From Lactobacillales bacterium (GTDB lineage Bacteria > Bacillota > Bacilli > Lactobacillales > Streptococcaceae): DNA of 64,000 nt. Positions within the stretch are counted from its first letter, which is position 1, and the number at the start of each line of letters is the position of its first letter. Shown here one piece after another: positions 6,686 to 15,487 of the stretch. A program made the translations under genes and the position numbers. The stretch is from contig JAISJW010000022.1 of assembly GCA_031261175.1 (NCBI GenBank), positions 1-64,000 on the forward strand, given 5' to 3'. The notes under the pieces were generated by a model, which was given only the letters and a program-made list of their open reading frames with translations, had not been told where the DNA came from and searched no databases.

Positions 6686-7594
6686 ATGGAATTAAATCAA
6701 TTAAAATATGTAATTAAAGTTGTGGAGCTTGAATCGATCAACAAGGCGGCTGAGGCGTTATACATCGCCCAACCGTCTCTTTCGGCGTCCATCAAAAAAC
6801 TCGAAGCCGAATACGGCATCACGATTTTTAATCGCTCTTCGAAGGGTGTGACTTTAACTGTTGAAGGTCGCGAATTTTTAGCTTACGCTCGCCAAGTTTT
6901 AGAACAAGCCGACGTGATGCGCGACCATTTTACCGGTGCTAACCATGCTCGGCGGATGTTTAGTGTTTCAGCCCAACACTACGCTTTCGTCGTTAAGTCG
7001 TTTGCTAATTTAGTTGAAGAATTAAATTTAGACAATTATGAGTTCGGTTTGTTCGAAACTCAAACTCACGATTTAATCGAAAACGTGGCTACTATGTCGA
7101 GTGAAATTGGTGTTTTATACTTAAATAAATTTAATCATTCGGCTATTTCTAAATTGTTGAAAGAAAAGGATTTAGTCTTCACTGAATTATTTATGGCTTC
7201 GCCTCATGTTTTTATCCGTGCGGAGCACCCACTTGCCAAAAAGAAAAAGATCAAGTTGAGCGACCTCGATGCCTACCCTTGCTTTACTTACGAGCAGGGC
7301 ACGCACAATTCGTTTTATTTTAGCGAGGAGATTTTGGCTACTGAGTTTAAGCGCAAGTCGATTATTCTGAGCGACCGGGCGACTTTGTTTAATTTGATTC
7401 TCGGTTTGAACGGTTATACAATTTCGAGCGGGATTTTGAACGACGATTTGAACAACGGGATCATCGCAATTCCGCTTGATGTCGATGACGCGATGCACAT
7501 CGGTTATATCAGGCGTAAAAATTCCATTTTGAGCGATATTGGTGCTCGCTACCTCGAATTGCTCGAAAATTCCATCCATGAATACGCAAAATGA
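6686..7594 (+). CDS. LysR-family transcriptional regulator
   Basis: A 302-aa DNA-binding regulator of the usual LysR size. Residues 1-60 form the winged helix-turn-helix: MELNQLKYVIKVVELESINK, then AAEALYIAQPSLSASIKKLE and FNRSSKGVTLT. Residues about 90-295 are the periplasmic-binding-like effector domain. The -10 box TATAAT ends six bases before the ATG and no Shine-Dalgarno site fits between, so the mRNA is probably leaderless. It is divergent from the ECF S/DUF4430 pair and probably regulates it. The inducer is unknown. Confidence 0.93.
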   Translation: MELNQLKYVIKVVELESINKAAEALYIAQPSLSASIKKLEAEYGITIFNRSSKGVTLTVEGREFLAYARQVLEQADVMRDHFTGANHARRMFSVSAQHYAFVVKSFANLVEELNLDNYEFGLFETQTHDLIENVATMSSEIGVLYLNKFNHSAISKLLKEKDLVFTELFMASPHVFIRAEHPLAKKKKIKLSDLDAYPCFTYEQGTHNSFYFSEEILATEFKRKSIILSDRATLFNLILGLNGYTISSGILNDDLNNGIIAIPLDVDDAMHIGYIRRKNSILSDIGARYLELLENSIHEYAK

Positions 7595-7609
7595 CAAACA
7601 AAACTGGCC

Positions 7610-7682
7610 CTAATCATTTTTAAGCCGTTTTTGGGACAATTCGATGCTCGAATTGTACCAAAAACGGCTTAAAAATGATTAG
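7610..7682. repeat. long inverted repeat, family A copy 2
   Basis: CTAATCATTTTTAAGCCGTT… with its complement, arms about 33 bp, loop near ATGC. It lies between convergent lysR and glmU and is a likely bidirectional terminator. It shares TTTAAGCCGTTTTTGGGAC with copy 1 but differs at the outer bases in both arms together. Confidence 0.9.
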
Positions 7683-7689
7683 GATTTTT

Positions 7690-9063
7690 TTATTCGAAGT
7701 TTAAGCGGTAATTTAGCTTATCTGCATAGCCTTCTTTGTTCGTTTGACGCGCACGGCCAATCGCCATTGCGTGGGCGGGGACGTCTTCGGTCACGATTGA
7801 ATCACCTGCGACAAAGGCATCATCGCCGATTGTGACTGGATTGATAATTGTTGACTCGCTACCGATAAAGACGCGATCACCGACGGCTGATTTATGTTTG
7901 AACTTGCCGTCGAAGTTCGCAAACGTCACGCCGCAGCTGACGTTGCAGTCTTCGCCGATGACGACGTCGCCCATGTAAGCAAAGTGGCCAGCCTTAGTAC
8001 GCGCACCGACTTCACTGCGGTTAGTTTCGATGAAATTGCCTAGATGAACGCTTTCGCGAATGATACTGCCCGGACGTATGTGCGCCCACGGACCCATGTC
8101 GACACCATCTTCGACGATGGCATTCTCGATGTGCGAGCTCGTAATTGTGACTCCCGAGCCAACCTTAGCATTAGTTAGGTCACTGCCGCTCGTCACGACA
8201 GAATTCGAACCGATAACAGTCGCACCGCGAAGCGCAACGTTTCCTTCGATGATAGTATCGTTTCCGATAACAACGTCCGATTCCAAATAAGGCGTGCCCG
8301 TGAAAGTCACCCCGTTAATCATATGTTTGCGACGAAGTTTAGCCTGCATCAGCTCTTCAGCTTGATTCAATGCCACGCGGTCGTTGACCCCTAACGAATC
8401 AGCGAAGTCAGCCATCACAGAAGCACCGACACCGCCACCATTCAAACGGATAATTTCAATCGCATCAGTCAAATAATATTCACCTTGCGCGTTATCATTT
8501 CCTATTTTATCCAAAGCATCAAACAATTCAATATTATCAAAAACAAAGGTTCCCGTGTTGATTTCGCGAACTGCTAATTCATCAGCAGAGCCATCTTTTT
8601 GCTCAACAATGCGCAACACTTGCCCATCGGCGTCTCGAATAATGCGCCCGTATCCCGTCGGATTCGGAGCTTCGGCCGTCAAAATCGTCGCCTTGTTCCC
8701 GCTCGCCACGTGATCGGCGAACAACTTCTCAATCGCCGCTTCATCGATCAACGGCGTGTCACCCGCGATAATCAGCGTCAGACCCACGCGCCCCTTCAAA
8801 GCAGGTTCCGCAATAATAACCGCGTGCCCCGTCCCAAGCTGCTCCGCCTGCAAAACGAACTCCGCACGCCCGGCCAACTCAGCCTCGACCAAATCACTTC
8901 CGTGTCCAATCACAACGACATTCTTCGTCGACCCGCTCGCTTCGACATTCGTCAAAACGTGGTCAACCATCGCCCGACCCGCTACTTTGTGCAAGACCTT
9001 CGGAACCGAAGATTTCATCCGAGTCCCCTTACCAGCCGCTAAAATTATCGCAAATTTATCCAT
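7690..9063 (-). CDS. glmU: bifunctional GlmU, UDP-GlcNAc synthesis
   Basis: A 457-aa enzyme, the usual length, that acetylates glucosamine-1-phosphate and then transfers UMP to give UDP-N-acetylglucosamine for cell-wall synthesis. The N-terminal uridylyltransferase has AAGKGTRMKS (residues 9-18) and AGDTPLI. The C-terminal left-handed beta-helix begins near residue 250 with hexapeptide repeats, and the acetyltransferase signature RPGS…GNFIETNRSEVG is present. It overlaps the end of the metal permease gene by 19 bp, so it is the last gene of an operon with a zinc-type ABC transporter, an unusual pairing. Confidence 0.97.
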   Translation of the reverse strand: MDKFAIILAAGKGTRMKSSVPKVLHKVAGRAMVDHVLTNVEASGSTKNVVVIGHGSDLVEAELAGRAEFVLQAEQLGTGHAVIIAEPALKGRVGLTLIIAGDTPLIDEAAIEKLFADHVASGNKATILTAEAPNPTGYGRIIRDADGQVLRIVEQKDGSADELAVREINTGTFVFDNIELFDALDKIGNDNAQGEYYLTDAIEIIRLNGGGVGASVMADFADSLGVNDRVALNQAEELMQAKLRRKHMINGVTFTGTPYLESDVVIGNDTIIEGNVALRGATVIGSNSVVTSGSDLTNAKVGSGVTITSSHIENAIVEDGVDMGPWAHIRPGSIIRESVHLGNFIETNRSEVGARTKAGHFAYMGDVVIGEDCNVSCGVTFANFDGKFKHKSAVGDRVFIGSESTIINPVTIGDDAFVAGDSIVTEDVPAHAMAIGRARQTNKEGYADKLNYRLNFE

Positions 9064-9869
9064 TTTTTAATTCTCCAAACTATATTCACTATCACTAGAA
9101 TTGCAATCAGCGCAAGTGTTACCGTCGCACCCGTCGGACTCCCCAGCTCATACGACAGCACGAGCCCGATCACACTAGCTATTATACCAAAAATCACGCT
9201 CAAAATCATCGTCGCATTAAAACCGCGCCCGATTTTCATCCCGATAAGCGCCGGTAAAATCATCACCGCCGAAACCAGTAAAATCCCGGCAATTGGAATC
9301 ATCATCGAAATCACAATCCCGACGATGACGTTAAACACGACCGAAATCGCAGCGCTCGGCAGCCCGTCAATCCGCGCCGTGTCCTCGTCATAAACGACGA
9401 CATACATCACCTTGCGCAGCAAGGCGAAAAGCACTAAAACCACGACGGCAATTGCCAAAAGCCCCCAGACCTGCCCACTCGTCACGGTCACAATCGACCC
9501 GAAAAGATATTGATCCAAATTAATATTCGAGCCGGCTGAGTTCGTCGAGATTAGCACCATCGCAAGCGACAACCCGCCCGCCATCATAATCATCATCGCG
9601 ACTTCGGAATAATTGTGGTACCAACGGCGCAAAACTTCCAAAACTAATGACGCGACCACAACGACTAGCACTGTAACTAAATCGATGTTGCGAACGCCTA
9701 AAACGACACCTAGCGCGACACCCGCCAGCGAAACGTGGCTCAACGTGTCACTCAAAATCGACTGCCGACGAACGACGAGAAATACGCCGATCAAAGGAGC
9801 ACAGAGCGACATCAAAACCGCCGCCATCAAGGCTCGTTGCATAAAATCATAACTTAACATTTCAATCAT
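9045..9869 (-). CDS. metal ABC transporter permease (ZnuB/AdcB-like)
   Basis: A 274-aa membrane protein of the ABC-3 family, with about eight hydrophobic segments. [31 protein letters not shown] is the family N-terminal signature, with motifs SDTLSH and AGVALG. It forms the channel for zinc or manganese import with the ATPase encoded upstream (8-bp overlap). No substrate-binding lipoprotein gene is adjacent; it must lie elsewhere. Zinc is favoured because of the ATPase Walker A variant and its His-rich tail. Confidence 0.9.
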   Translation of the reverse strand: MIEMLSYDFMQRALMAAVLMSLCAPLIGVFLVVRRQSILSDTLSHVSLAGVALGVVLGVRNIDLVTVLVVVVASLVLEVLRRWYHNYSEVAMMIMMAGGLSLAMVLISTNSAGSNINLDQYLFGSIVTVTSGQVWGLLAIAVVVLVLFALLRKVMYVVVYDEDTARIDGLPSAAISVVFNVIVGIVISMMIPIAGILLVSAVMILPALIGMKIGRGFNATMILSVIFGIIASVIGLVLSYELGSPTGATVTLALIAILVIVNIVWRIKKWINLR

Positions 9870-10575
9870 GGTCGCAGCCCTCGCAATCGTCGTAATCGTG
9901 GTGAATATGGAAACAACGGAACTCTGAATCCTCGATTTTCTTTAAGTCGATATTGCGATCCGCAAACTCCGCTAGCTCACCGCTATCGTGCGTGATAATC
10001 AGAACCGCCTTATTGTGATTCTTACATTGGTGGTGCAGCTGCTCGTAAAAATTGCGCCGACTCTTCTCGTCCATCCCCACCGTTGGCTCGTCCAAGATAT
10101 ACAAATCCGGATCGCTCGCAAAAGTCCGCGCCAAATTAATGCGCTGTTTCTGCCCGCCCGAAAGCTCGCCAATCCGCTTGTCCCGAAACTCCATCATCCC
10201 GACCGACTCAAGCGCCTTGTCGATATGCAGATAATCGTGCGCGCTCAGCCGCCGAAACCACTTGCCCTTCTTGTACCGCCCACTCGAAACCAGTTCATAA
10301 ACGGTGCTCGGAAACCCCGCGTTGAAACTCGAAATCGTCTGCGAAACGTAGCCGATATTGAGCTTGCGCCCCGCCAAATTCTTCTTGGCAATTGTCACGG
10401 TCCCCTTCGCCGGTTTCAGCAAACCCAAAGTCGCCTTGACCAGCGTCGACTTCGCCGAGCCGTTCTCCCCTGTCAGCGTGACGAATTGCCCGCTGTCGAT
10501 GTGGTAGCTCACATCCTCTAAAACCGGATTGTTATCATAATAAAAAGTTAAATTTTCTACGTCAATTATTCTCAT
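9862..10575 (-). CDS. metal ABC transporter ATPase (ZnuC/AdcC-like)
   Basis: A 237-aa ATPase. The Walker A is GENGSAKST, with Ala where most ABC proteins have Gly; this occurs in zinc-type AdcC relatives. The signature is LSGGQKQR and the Walker [13 protein letters not shown]. The last 15 residues ([15 protein letters not shown]) are rich in His, Cys and Asp and could bind metal. The start at 10575 is chosen because [14 protein letters not shown] is the normal beginning. The longer frame to 10737 runs through a terminator and an inverted repeat. A TATAAT box ends six bases before this ATG, which predicts a leaderless mRNA. Confidence 0.92.
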   Translation of the reverse strand: MRIIDVENLTFYYDNNPVLEDVSYHIDSGQFVTLTGENGSAKSTLVKATLGLLKPAKGTVTIAKKNLAGRKLNIGYVSQTISSFNAGFPSTVYELVSSGRYKKGKWFRRLSAHDYLHIDKALESVGMMEFRDKRIGELSGGQKQRINLARTFASDPDLYILDEPTVGMDEKSRRNFYEQLHHQCKNHNKAVLIITHDSGELAEFADRNIDLKKIEDSEFRCFHIHHDYDDCEGCDHD

Positions 10576-10581
10576 AGGTAT

Positions 10582-10590
10582 ATTATAGCA
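10582..10590 (-). promoter_or_regulatory. extended -10 abutting the metal ATPase ATG
   Basis: Minus strand TGCTATAAT, then six bases and the ATG at 10575. There is no room for a Shine-Dalgarno site. Confidence 0.6.
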
Positions 10591-10623
10591 CAAAAAAATC
10601 GCTGACCCTAGGGGCCGAGCGAT
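10591..10623 (-). terminator. second copy of the terminator hairpin
   Basis: AATCGCTGACCC…GGGGCCGAGCGAT with a T-run on the minus strand. It is a near-identical copy of the terminator at 10786-10816, on the other side of the inverted repeat at 10649-10777. Confidence 0.7.
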
Positions 10624-10648
10624 ATAAAAATAAGCTATTTTTCTCCAC

Positions 10649-10777
10649 CCGCCCCGAATGACAAGATTTTTCGTTTTTTGCCCTGATTTTGGCAGTTGGG
10701 GGCGGGTATAGATTTTATACCCGCCCCCAACTGCCAAAAAACGACCTTTTTTCTGACATTCTTGTCATTCGGGGCGG
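10649..10777. repeat. nested inverted repeat, family C copy 1
   Basis: Outer arms CCGCCCCGAATGACAAG / CTTGTCATTCGGGGCGG. Inner arms GGCAGTTGGGGGCGGGTATA and its complement. The outer arm resembles those of copies at 15316, 46598 and 58214 (CCCnAAATGAC). It is flanked by duplicated terminators. Confidence 0.85.
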
Positions 10778-10785
10778 TTTTCTCA

Positions 10786-10816
10786 AAAAAAATCGCTGAC
10801 CCTAGGGCCGAGCGAT
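10786..10816 (-). terminator. terminator of the sugar transferase gene
   Basis: On the minus strand AATCGCT…CCC, TA, GGG…AGCGATT, then eight T. It begins at the stop codon at 10816. Confidence 0.85.
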
Positions 10817-11481
10817 TATTGTTGATGTCCAAATTTAAATAAAACGATAAAAGTTTGGAAGAAAATTTTAATATCTTGTTTGAATCCGAAATTATTTACG
10901 TATTTTAATTCGACGTTTGTTGTTTCTTCGGCTGATAAATCGTGGCGGCCTTTGTAGACTTGCCAAGCTCCCGTCAGGCCTTGCGGCACCAAAAGCTTCA
11001 GCTCGCCGTTGAACTCGCTCATTTTTTGCAGGTCGTGCGCCATAAACGCGCGCGGGCCGATCAAGGACATTTCGCCCTTGAAAATATTGAACAATTGTGG
11101 CAATTCATCAATCGATGTTTTGCGCAGAAATTTCCCAACGAAAGTGATTCGGTCATCCTGATCAACCTTCGAAATTTTATCTTCTTCCTCGTCGTAGTCA
11201 GCGTGCACCTCGTGCGAACCAACCTTCATCGAGCGGAATTTATAGATTTCAAAATGTTTTCCGTGTCGCCCAATGCGGACTTGCTTGAATAAAACCGGGC
11301 CTCCATCCTGAAGTTTGACGGCAATTGCCGCAATCAGAAAAAGCCACGAAAGGCAGATAATTCCAATTAAACTGACAATAATATCCAGAACGCGTTTGAC
11401 CGCGAAATAGTGCATTTGGTGCTTCGAAAAGGTCGAAAGCATTAAACTTTCGTAGATTTCATCTCTGTTACTGTCGTTCAC
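10816..11481 (-). CDS. priming sugar-phosphate transferase for surface polysaccharide
   Basis: A 221-aa bacterial sugar transferase (PF02397 type) that loads the first sugar phosphate onto undecaprenyl phosphate for capsule, exopolysaccharide or glycan synthesis. One N-terminal membrane helix (residues 33-54) is followed by PVLFKQVRIGRHGKHFEIYKFRSM, the family core, and by RKTSIDELPQLFNIFKGEMSLIGPRAF. It is the short form without the PglC/WbaP N-terminal helices. The start is GTG behind a run of eight G bases serving as ribosome site. No other polysaccharide genes are adjacent. A TGATATAAT promoter lies just upstream. Confidence 0.92.
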   Translation of the reverse strand: MNDSNRDEIYESLMLSTFSKHQMHYFAVKRVLDIIVSLIGIICLSWLFLIAAIAVKLQDGGPVLFKQVRIGRHGKHFEIYKFRSMKVGSHEVHADYDEEEDKISKVDQDDRITFVGKFLRKTSIDELPQLFNIFKGEMSLIGPRAFMAHDLQKMSEFNGELKLLVPQGLTGAWQVYKGRHDLSAEETTNVELKYVNNFGFKQDIKIFFQTFIVLFKFGHQQ

Positions 11482-11533
11482 TTGGCTACCCCCCCCGAAT
11501 TTTCTAACATATAATTATATCACAGATTTACTG

Positions 11534-12898
11534 CTATTTTAAATTATTAACCGCTTTCATAAACATTTCGCCACGCGTCTCGAAGTTCGGATATTGGTCC
11601 CAACTCGCGTTCGCAGGGCTCAACAGAATAAAATCGCCCTCACTAGACAGATTATACGCTTCTTTCGCCGCCGTTTCAACATTTTTGCTCAAGCGCACTT
11701 GGGCAATTCCCGCCGCCTTCGCCGCCGCTTCAAGCTTATGCTTCGTCTCGCCGACAAAGACCGCCGCTTTCACGCCAGTCAGGCTCGGAATCAGCTCGTC
11801 AAAACCGTTCCCGCGATCAAGACCTCCGGCAATTAAAATCGTCCGTTCTTTCGGGAATCCGTCGAGCGCTTTTTGGGTCGCTAGGATGTTGGTCGCTTTT
11901 GAATCATTGTAGATTTTGCGCCCATTAATTTCGCCCACGAATTGGGTACGGTGGGCAACGCCACCGAAAGCCGCTAAAACTTGAGCGATCGCTTCGTTCG
12001 TTACGCCTTTAATTTTTGCAACAATTACCGCTGCTAGGATGTTTTCCACGTTGTGCATACCAGCGAGTGCCACATCTTCGACGTCGATGATGTGTTCGGT
12101 GTGGTAATAAATTCCACCTTCGTGGTAGCTTGCACCGTGATCTAAATGGTGTTCAGTCGAGAAGTAAACAACGCTCGCTTTTGAAGTTTTTCCAAGTTCA
12201 CGCAATTCTTCTTGGTTCGCATTCAAAATCAAAATATCTTCGCTCGTCATATTCACTTGAATTTTCCACTTCGACGCCACATAGTCTTCGCGCGTTTCGT
12301 GCCAGTCTAAATGAGCTTCGTATAAATTCGTAATCACTGCGATATGCGGACGGAAAGTCTGCGTTCCTTTAAGTTGGAAACTCGAAAGTTCCATCACGAT
12401 ATCGTCTTTATGCGTTACTTCGACCGCGATATCGTTCGCCGGGATTCCGATGTTACCAGCTAAGAACGCCGCGCCACCGTGCTTGCGCTCAGCATTCAAC
12501 AATTCCCCAATCAAAGTCGTCGTCGTTGTTTTTCCGTTCGTTCCCGTGATGCCGATAATCGGTGCATCGCTGATTTGATACGCTAATTCCACGTCAGTTA
12601 TAACTGGAATTTTTAACTGTTTCGCGCGTTGCAACATCTCAACGGTATAAGGGATTCCTGGGTTTTTGAAAATCAATTCAATCCCGTCATCAAGCAATTC
12701 AACCGGATGACTTCCCGTAATCACAGTAATTCCTAGCTCGATCAACTCCTGAGCTTCCGGATTTTCAGCTAGCGGTTTCCCGTCGTTGACCGTGATAATT
12801 GCCCCCAGTTTGTGCAACGCTTTCGCCACGCTCACCCCAGTTTTCGCCAACCCTAAAACCAAGATTTTTTTATTTTTATATGTCGTAATATTTTTCAT
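11534..12898 (-). CDS. murD: UDP-N-acetylmuramoylalanine--D-glutamate ligase
   Basis: A 454-aa Mur ligase of normal length that adds D-glutamate to UDP-MurNAc-L-alanine in the cytoplasm. The N-terminal Rossmann part has ILVLGLAKTGVSVA. The ATP loop is ITGTNGKTTTT (near residue 120). The central SSFQL and C-terminal YNDSKATN are typical of MurD. It starts 2 bp after the glnQ stop codon, so it is probably co-transcribed with glnP-glnQ rather than being in the usual dcw cluster. Confidence 0.97.
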   Translation of the reverse strand: MKNITTYKNKKILVLGLAKTGVSVAKALHKLGAIITVNDGKPLAENPEAQELIELGITVITGSHPVELLDDGIELIFKNPGIPYTVEMLQRAKQLKIPVITDVELAYQISDAPIIGITGTNGKTTTTTLIGELLNAERKHGGAAFLAGNIGIPANDIAVEVTHKDDIVMELSSFQLKGTQTFRPHIAVITNLYEAHLDWHETREDYVASKWKIQVNMTSEDILILNANQEELRELGKTSKASVVYFSTEHHLDHGASYHEGGIYYHTEHIIDVEDVALAGMHNVENILAAVIVAKIKGVTNEAIAQVLAAFGGVAHRTQFVGEINGRKIYNDSKATNILATQKALDGFPKERTILIAGGLDRGNGFDELIPSLTGVKAAVFVGETKHKLEAAAKAAGIAQVRLSKNVETAAKEAYNLSSEGDFILLSPANASWDQYPNFETRGEMFMKAVNNLK

Positions 12899-12900
12899 AA

Positions 12901-13632
12901 TTATCCCAAAACGCGTTTCAAGAATTCGCGCGTTCTTTCCTCCTTAGGATTCACTAAAATTTCGTCCGGCGTGCCGCTTTCGGCTATCACACCCTTGTCC
13001 ATAAAGATCACGCGGTCGCTGACCTCGCGGGCAAATTCCACCTCGTGCGTCACGATAATCATCGTCAGCCCCGTGTGCGCCAAATCCTTAATCGTCTTCA
13101 ACACTTCCCCGACCATCTCTGGATCGAGCGCCGAAGTCGGCTCGTCGAAAAGTAAGACTTGCGGGTTCATCGAAAGGGCGCGGGCAATTGAAACCCGCTG
13201 CTTTTGACCGCCTGATAATTGACTCGGTTTAGCGTGAATAAAAGCGTCCATTCCAACCTTAGTCAGGTTTTCAATTGCCACTTTTTCGGCTTCTGTTTTC
13301 GAGCGTTTTAACACCGTCGTTTGGCCGACCATGCAGTTATTTAGGACGTCTAAGTTATCAAATAAATTGAATTGTTGGAAAACCATCCCAACTTCTTCGC
13401 GATATTTGATGACGTCATAGCCTTTTTTTGTTACGTCTTCGCCGTTGTATAAAATTTCGCCACTCGTTGGCTCTTCAAGCAAATTGATGCAGCGGAGCAT
13501 TGTTGACTTGCCCGAACCTGAGGAACCGAGGATCGAGACGATCTCGCCCTTCTCGAACGACGCGTTGATGTCGTGCAGGACCTCGTTCTGGCCGAAGGTC
13601 TTTTTCAAATGTTTAATTTCAATAATCGCCAT
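12901..13632 (-). CDS. glnQ: polar amino acid ABC transporter ATPase
   Basis: A 243-aa GlnQ-type ATPase. The Walker A is GSSGSGKST, the signature LSGGQKQR and the Walker [14 protein letters not shown]. The length and the ENLTKVGM region match PAAT-family ATPases. It lies 2 bp after the fused binding-protein/permease gene with a GAAAGGG ribosome site. The substrate is probably glutamine or another polar amino acid, judged from the partner; not proven. Confidence 0.93.
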   Translation of the reverse strand: MAIIEIKHLKKTFGQNEVLHDINASFEKGEIVSILGSSGSGKSTMLRCINLLEEPTSGEILYNGEDVTKKGYDVIKYREEVGMVFQQFNLFDNLDVLNNCMVGQTTVLKRSKTEAEKVAIENLTKVGMDAFIHAKPSQLSGGQKQRVSIARALSMNPQVLLFDEPTSALDPEMVGEVLKTIKDLAHTGLTMIIVTHEVEFAREVSDRVIFMDKGVIAESGTPDEILVNPKEERTREFLKRVLG

Positions 13633-13634
13633 TT

Positions 13635-15224
13635 TTAATCCCTTTCTACCAAACCGCCGAGCACTTGGTTTTGGTTTTGGATCGGTACGTAGTTCGCGTT
13701 TCCGTCGAGTTTTTTCTCAATGAAGCGCAGGATTCTCGTCACTGCAAAGGTCATTACGAAGTAAATTGCGCAGATGATGAAGAACGTTTGGAAATACATG
13801 AAGTTCGCACCCGCCGCTGTTTTACCTGCGAAGAAGAGTTCGCTCACGCTGATGACGCTTAGGACCGAGGTATCTTTGATGTTGATGACGAACTCGTTGC
13901 CGGTCGCCGGAAGGATGTTACGGATGACTTGGGGCAAGACGATTTTGCGCATCGTTTGGCCGTGGGTCATCCCGATGGCGTGGGCCGCTTCGAATTGCCC
14001 TTTGTCGACGGCGAAGATTCCACCGCGGACGATTTCGGACATGTAGGCACCCGTGTTGATTGATACAATGACGAGCGCTGCGACGATTTTGTCGAGGTTT
14101 ACGCCAAATAATAGGCCAGTGCCGTAGTAGATTACGGCCGCTTGAACGATCATCGGTGTTCCGCGGAACACTTCGATGTAGACGTTGATGACGATTTCGA
14201 GCGCTTTGGCTAGGATTCCTGCCAACGCGTTTTTTGCTTTCGAGCGCGTTTTAAATACGCCGATCAGTAGGCCGATACCCGTTCCGATGATTGTTGAAGT
14301 TAGCGCGATAAATAGCGTTACACCTGCGCCGCGGAGGAACATCATTCCGTTTTGTTTGATGATTTTGACGAAGGCATTTTCTTTTTCGTTTTCGTCTTGC
14401 GGTTGGTCTTTAATCGCCGCTGTCATTAATTTCGTTTGATCTTGCGTGGTGAAAGTGGCTAAATAATCGTTGATTTCTTGTTCGTCCGGATCGTCTTTTC
14501 TTAAGCCCACACCGATTGAAATATCATCTGCTTCGACTTTAAAACCTTTGCCAGGAGCGAAGTTGATCATCTTGAAGTTTTTATTTTTTAGCTCAGCCGT
14601 AATGCCCTCAGGCTCTTCGCTGACGTAACCGTCGATCATATTTGATTCGAGTGCAACCCGCATCGCCGGGAAGTTATCCATCGCCGGCTCTTTTTTTACG
14701 TCTGGAATTTGGTCAATCGCAAAATCGTAATGGAACGTGCCGAGTTGACCTGTGATTTTCGCACCCTTAAATGATTTTAGACTTGTCGCCTTTGCGTATT
14801 TAGAGTGGGCGTTGACCACCATCACGAGGTTGCTTGTATAATAAGGGTTCGTGAAGTCGATTTCTTTGCGGCGCTCAGACGTCGAACTCATCCCCGCAAC
14901 AATCGCATCGATTTTACCCGATTTAAGCGCAGGCAAAAGTCCATCCCAGTCCGTTTTGACTACGACTAATTTTTTACCTAATTTATCTGCGATTTTTTGC
15001 GCTACGCGAACATCGTAACCATCGGCGTAGTTAGCATCTCCATCGATTTTGACCGACGTCTTTGTTTTCTCGGTTTGCGTCCAGTTAAACGGCGGGTATC
15101 CGCACTCCATCCCGACGCGAAATTCGTTTGAATCCCCCTGAATCACAGCGCGTGCCGACGTCGGCATTAACGCCATCAAAAGCGGTAAAACTAGCCCCGC
15201 TAAAACTAACCATTTCTTCTTCAT
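13635..15224 (-). CDS. glnP: fused amino-acid binding protein and permease (GlnP-like)
   Basis: A 529-aa fusion. The signal peptide is residues 1-26. One SBP_bac_3 solute-binding domain spans about 35-265 ([44 protein letters not shown]). The HisM-type permease is about 300-515, with the EAA loop [21 protein letters not shown]. Lactic acid bacteria use this architecture for glutamine/glutamate import; Lactococcus GlnP has two binding domains whereas this one has a single domain. With the adjacent ATPase it forms a complete importer. Confidence 0.93.
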   Translation of the reverse strand: MKKKWLVLAGLVLPLLMALMPTSARAVIQGDSNEFRVGMECGYPPFNWTQTEKTKTSVKIDGDANYADGYDVRVAQKIADKLGKKLVVVKTDWDGLLPALKSGKIDAIVAGMSSTSERRKEIDFTNPYYTSNLVMVVNAHSKYAKATSLKSFKGAKITGQLGTFHYDFAIDQIPDVKKEPAMDNFPAMRVALESNMIDGYVSEEPEGITAELKNKNFKMINFAPGKGFKVEADDISIGVGLRKDDPDEQEINDYLATFTTQDQTKLMTAAIKDQPQDENEKENAFVKIIKQNGMMFLRGAGVTLFIALTSTIIGTGIGLLIGVFKTRSKAKNALAGILAKALEIVINVYIEVFRGTPMIVQAAVIYYGTGLLFGVNLDKIVAALVIVSINTGAYMSEIVRGGIFAVDKGQFEAAHAIGMTHGQTMRKIVLPQVIRNILPATGNEFVINIKDTSVLSVISVSELFFAGKTAAGANFMYFQTFFIICAIYFVMTFAVTRILRFIEKKLDGNANYVPIQNQNQVLGGLVERD

Positions 15225-15315
15225 TATATGTCCTCGAATTTTTTTGAATATAATTACAAATTATACCACATTTTCCGTATGAAAAAATCCCTTTTCGCAT
15301 CCCTACTTGCAAAAC

Positions 15316-15444
15316 AGGCCCCAAATGACGAGATTTTTTGAAAAAAGGTCAATTTTTGGCACAAAAGGGCCTGTTTACTTTTTAATCAGGCCCTTTTGTG
15401 CCAAAATACGGCCAAAACTTTGAAAATCTCGTCATTTGGGGCCT
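15316..15444. repeat. nested inverted repeat, family C copy 2
   Basis: Outer arms AGGCCCCAAATGACGAGATT and complement, inner arms GGCACAAAAGGGCCTG / CAGGCCCTTTTGTGCC, loop TTTACTTTTTAAT. It fills most of the 263-bp gap between glnP and the next gene. Confidence 0.9.
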
Positions 15445-15455
15445 AAAATAATAAA

Positions 15456-15482
15456 AAACGAGCCGTTAAGCCCGCTTTTAAA
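15456..15482 (-). terminator. terminator after the Gfo/Idh gene
   Basis: On the minus strand CGGGC, loop TTAACG, GCTCG, then TTTTTTATT, following the 15488 stop codon. Confidence 0.65.
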
Positions 15483-15487
15483 AAGTT

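Noticed and set aside
10576..10737. N-terminal extension of the metal ATPase
   Set aside because: The extra 54 codons read through a terminator hairpin and half of a long palindrome; the family start is at 10575, next to a promoter.
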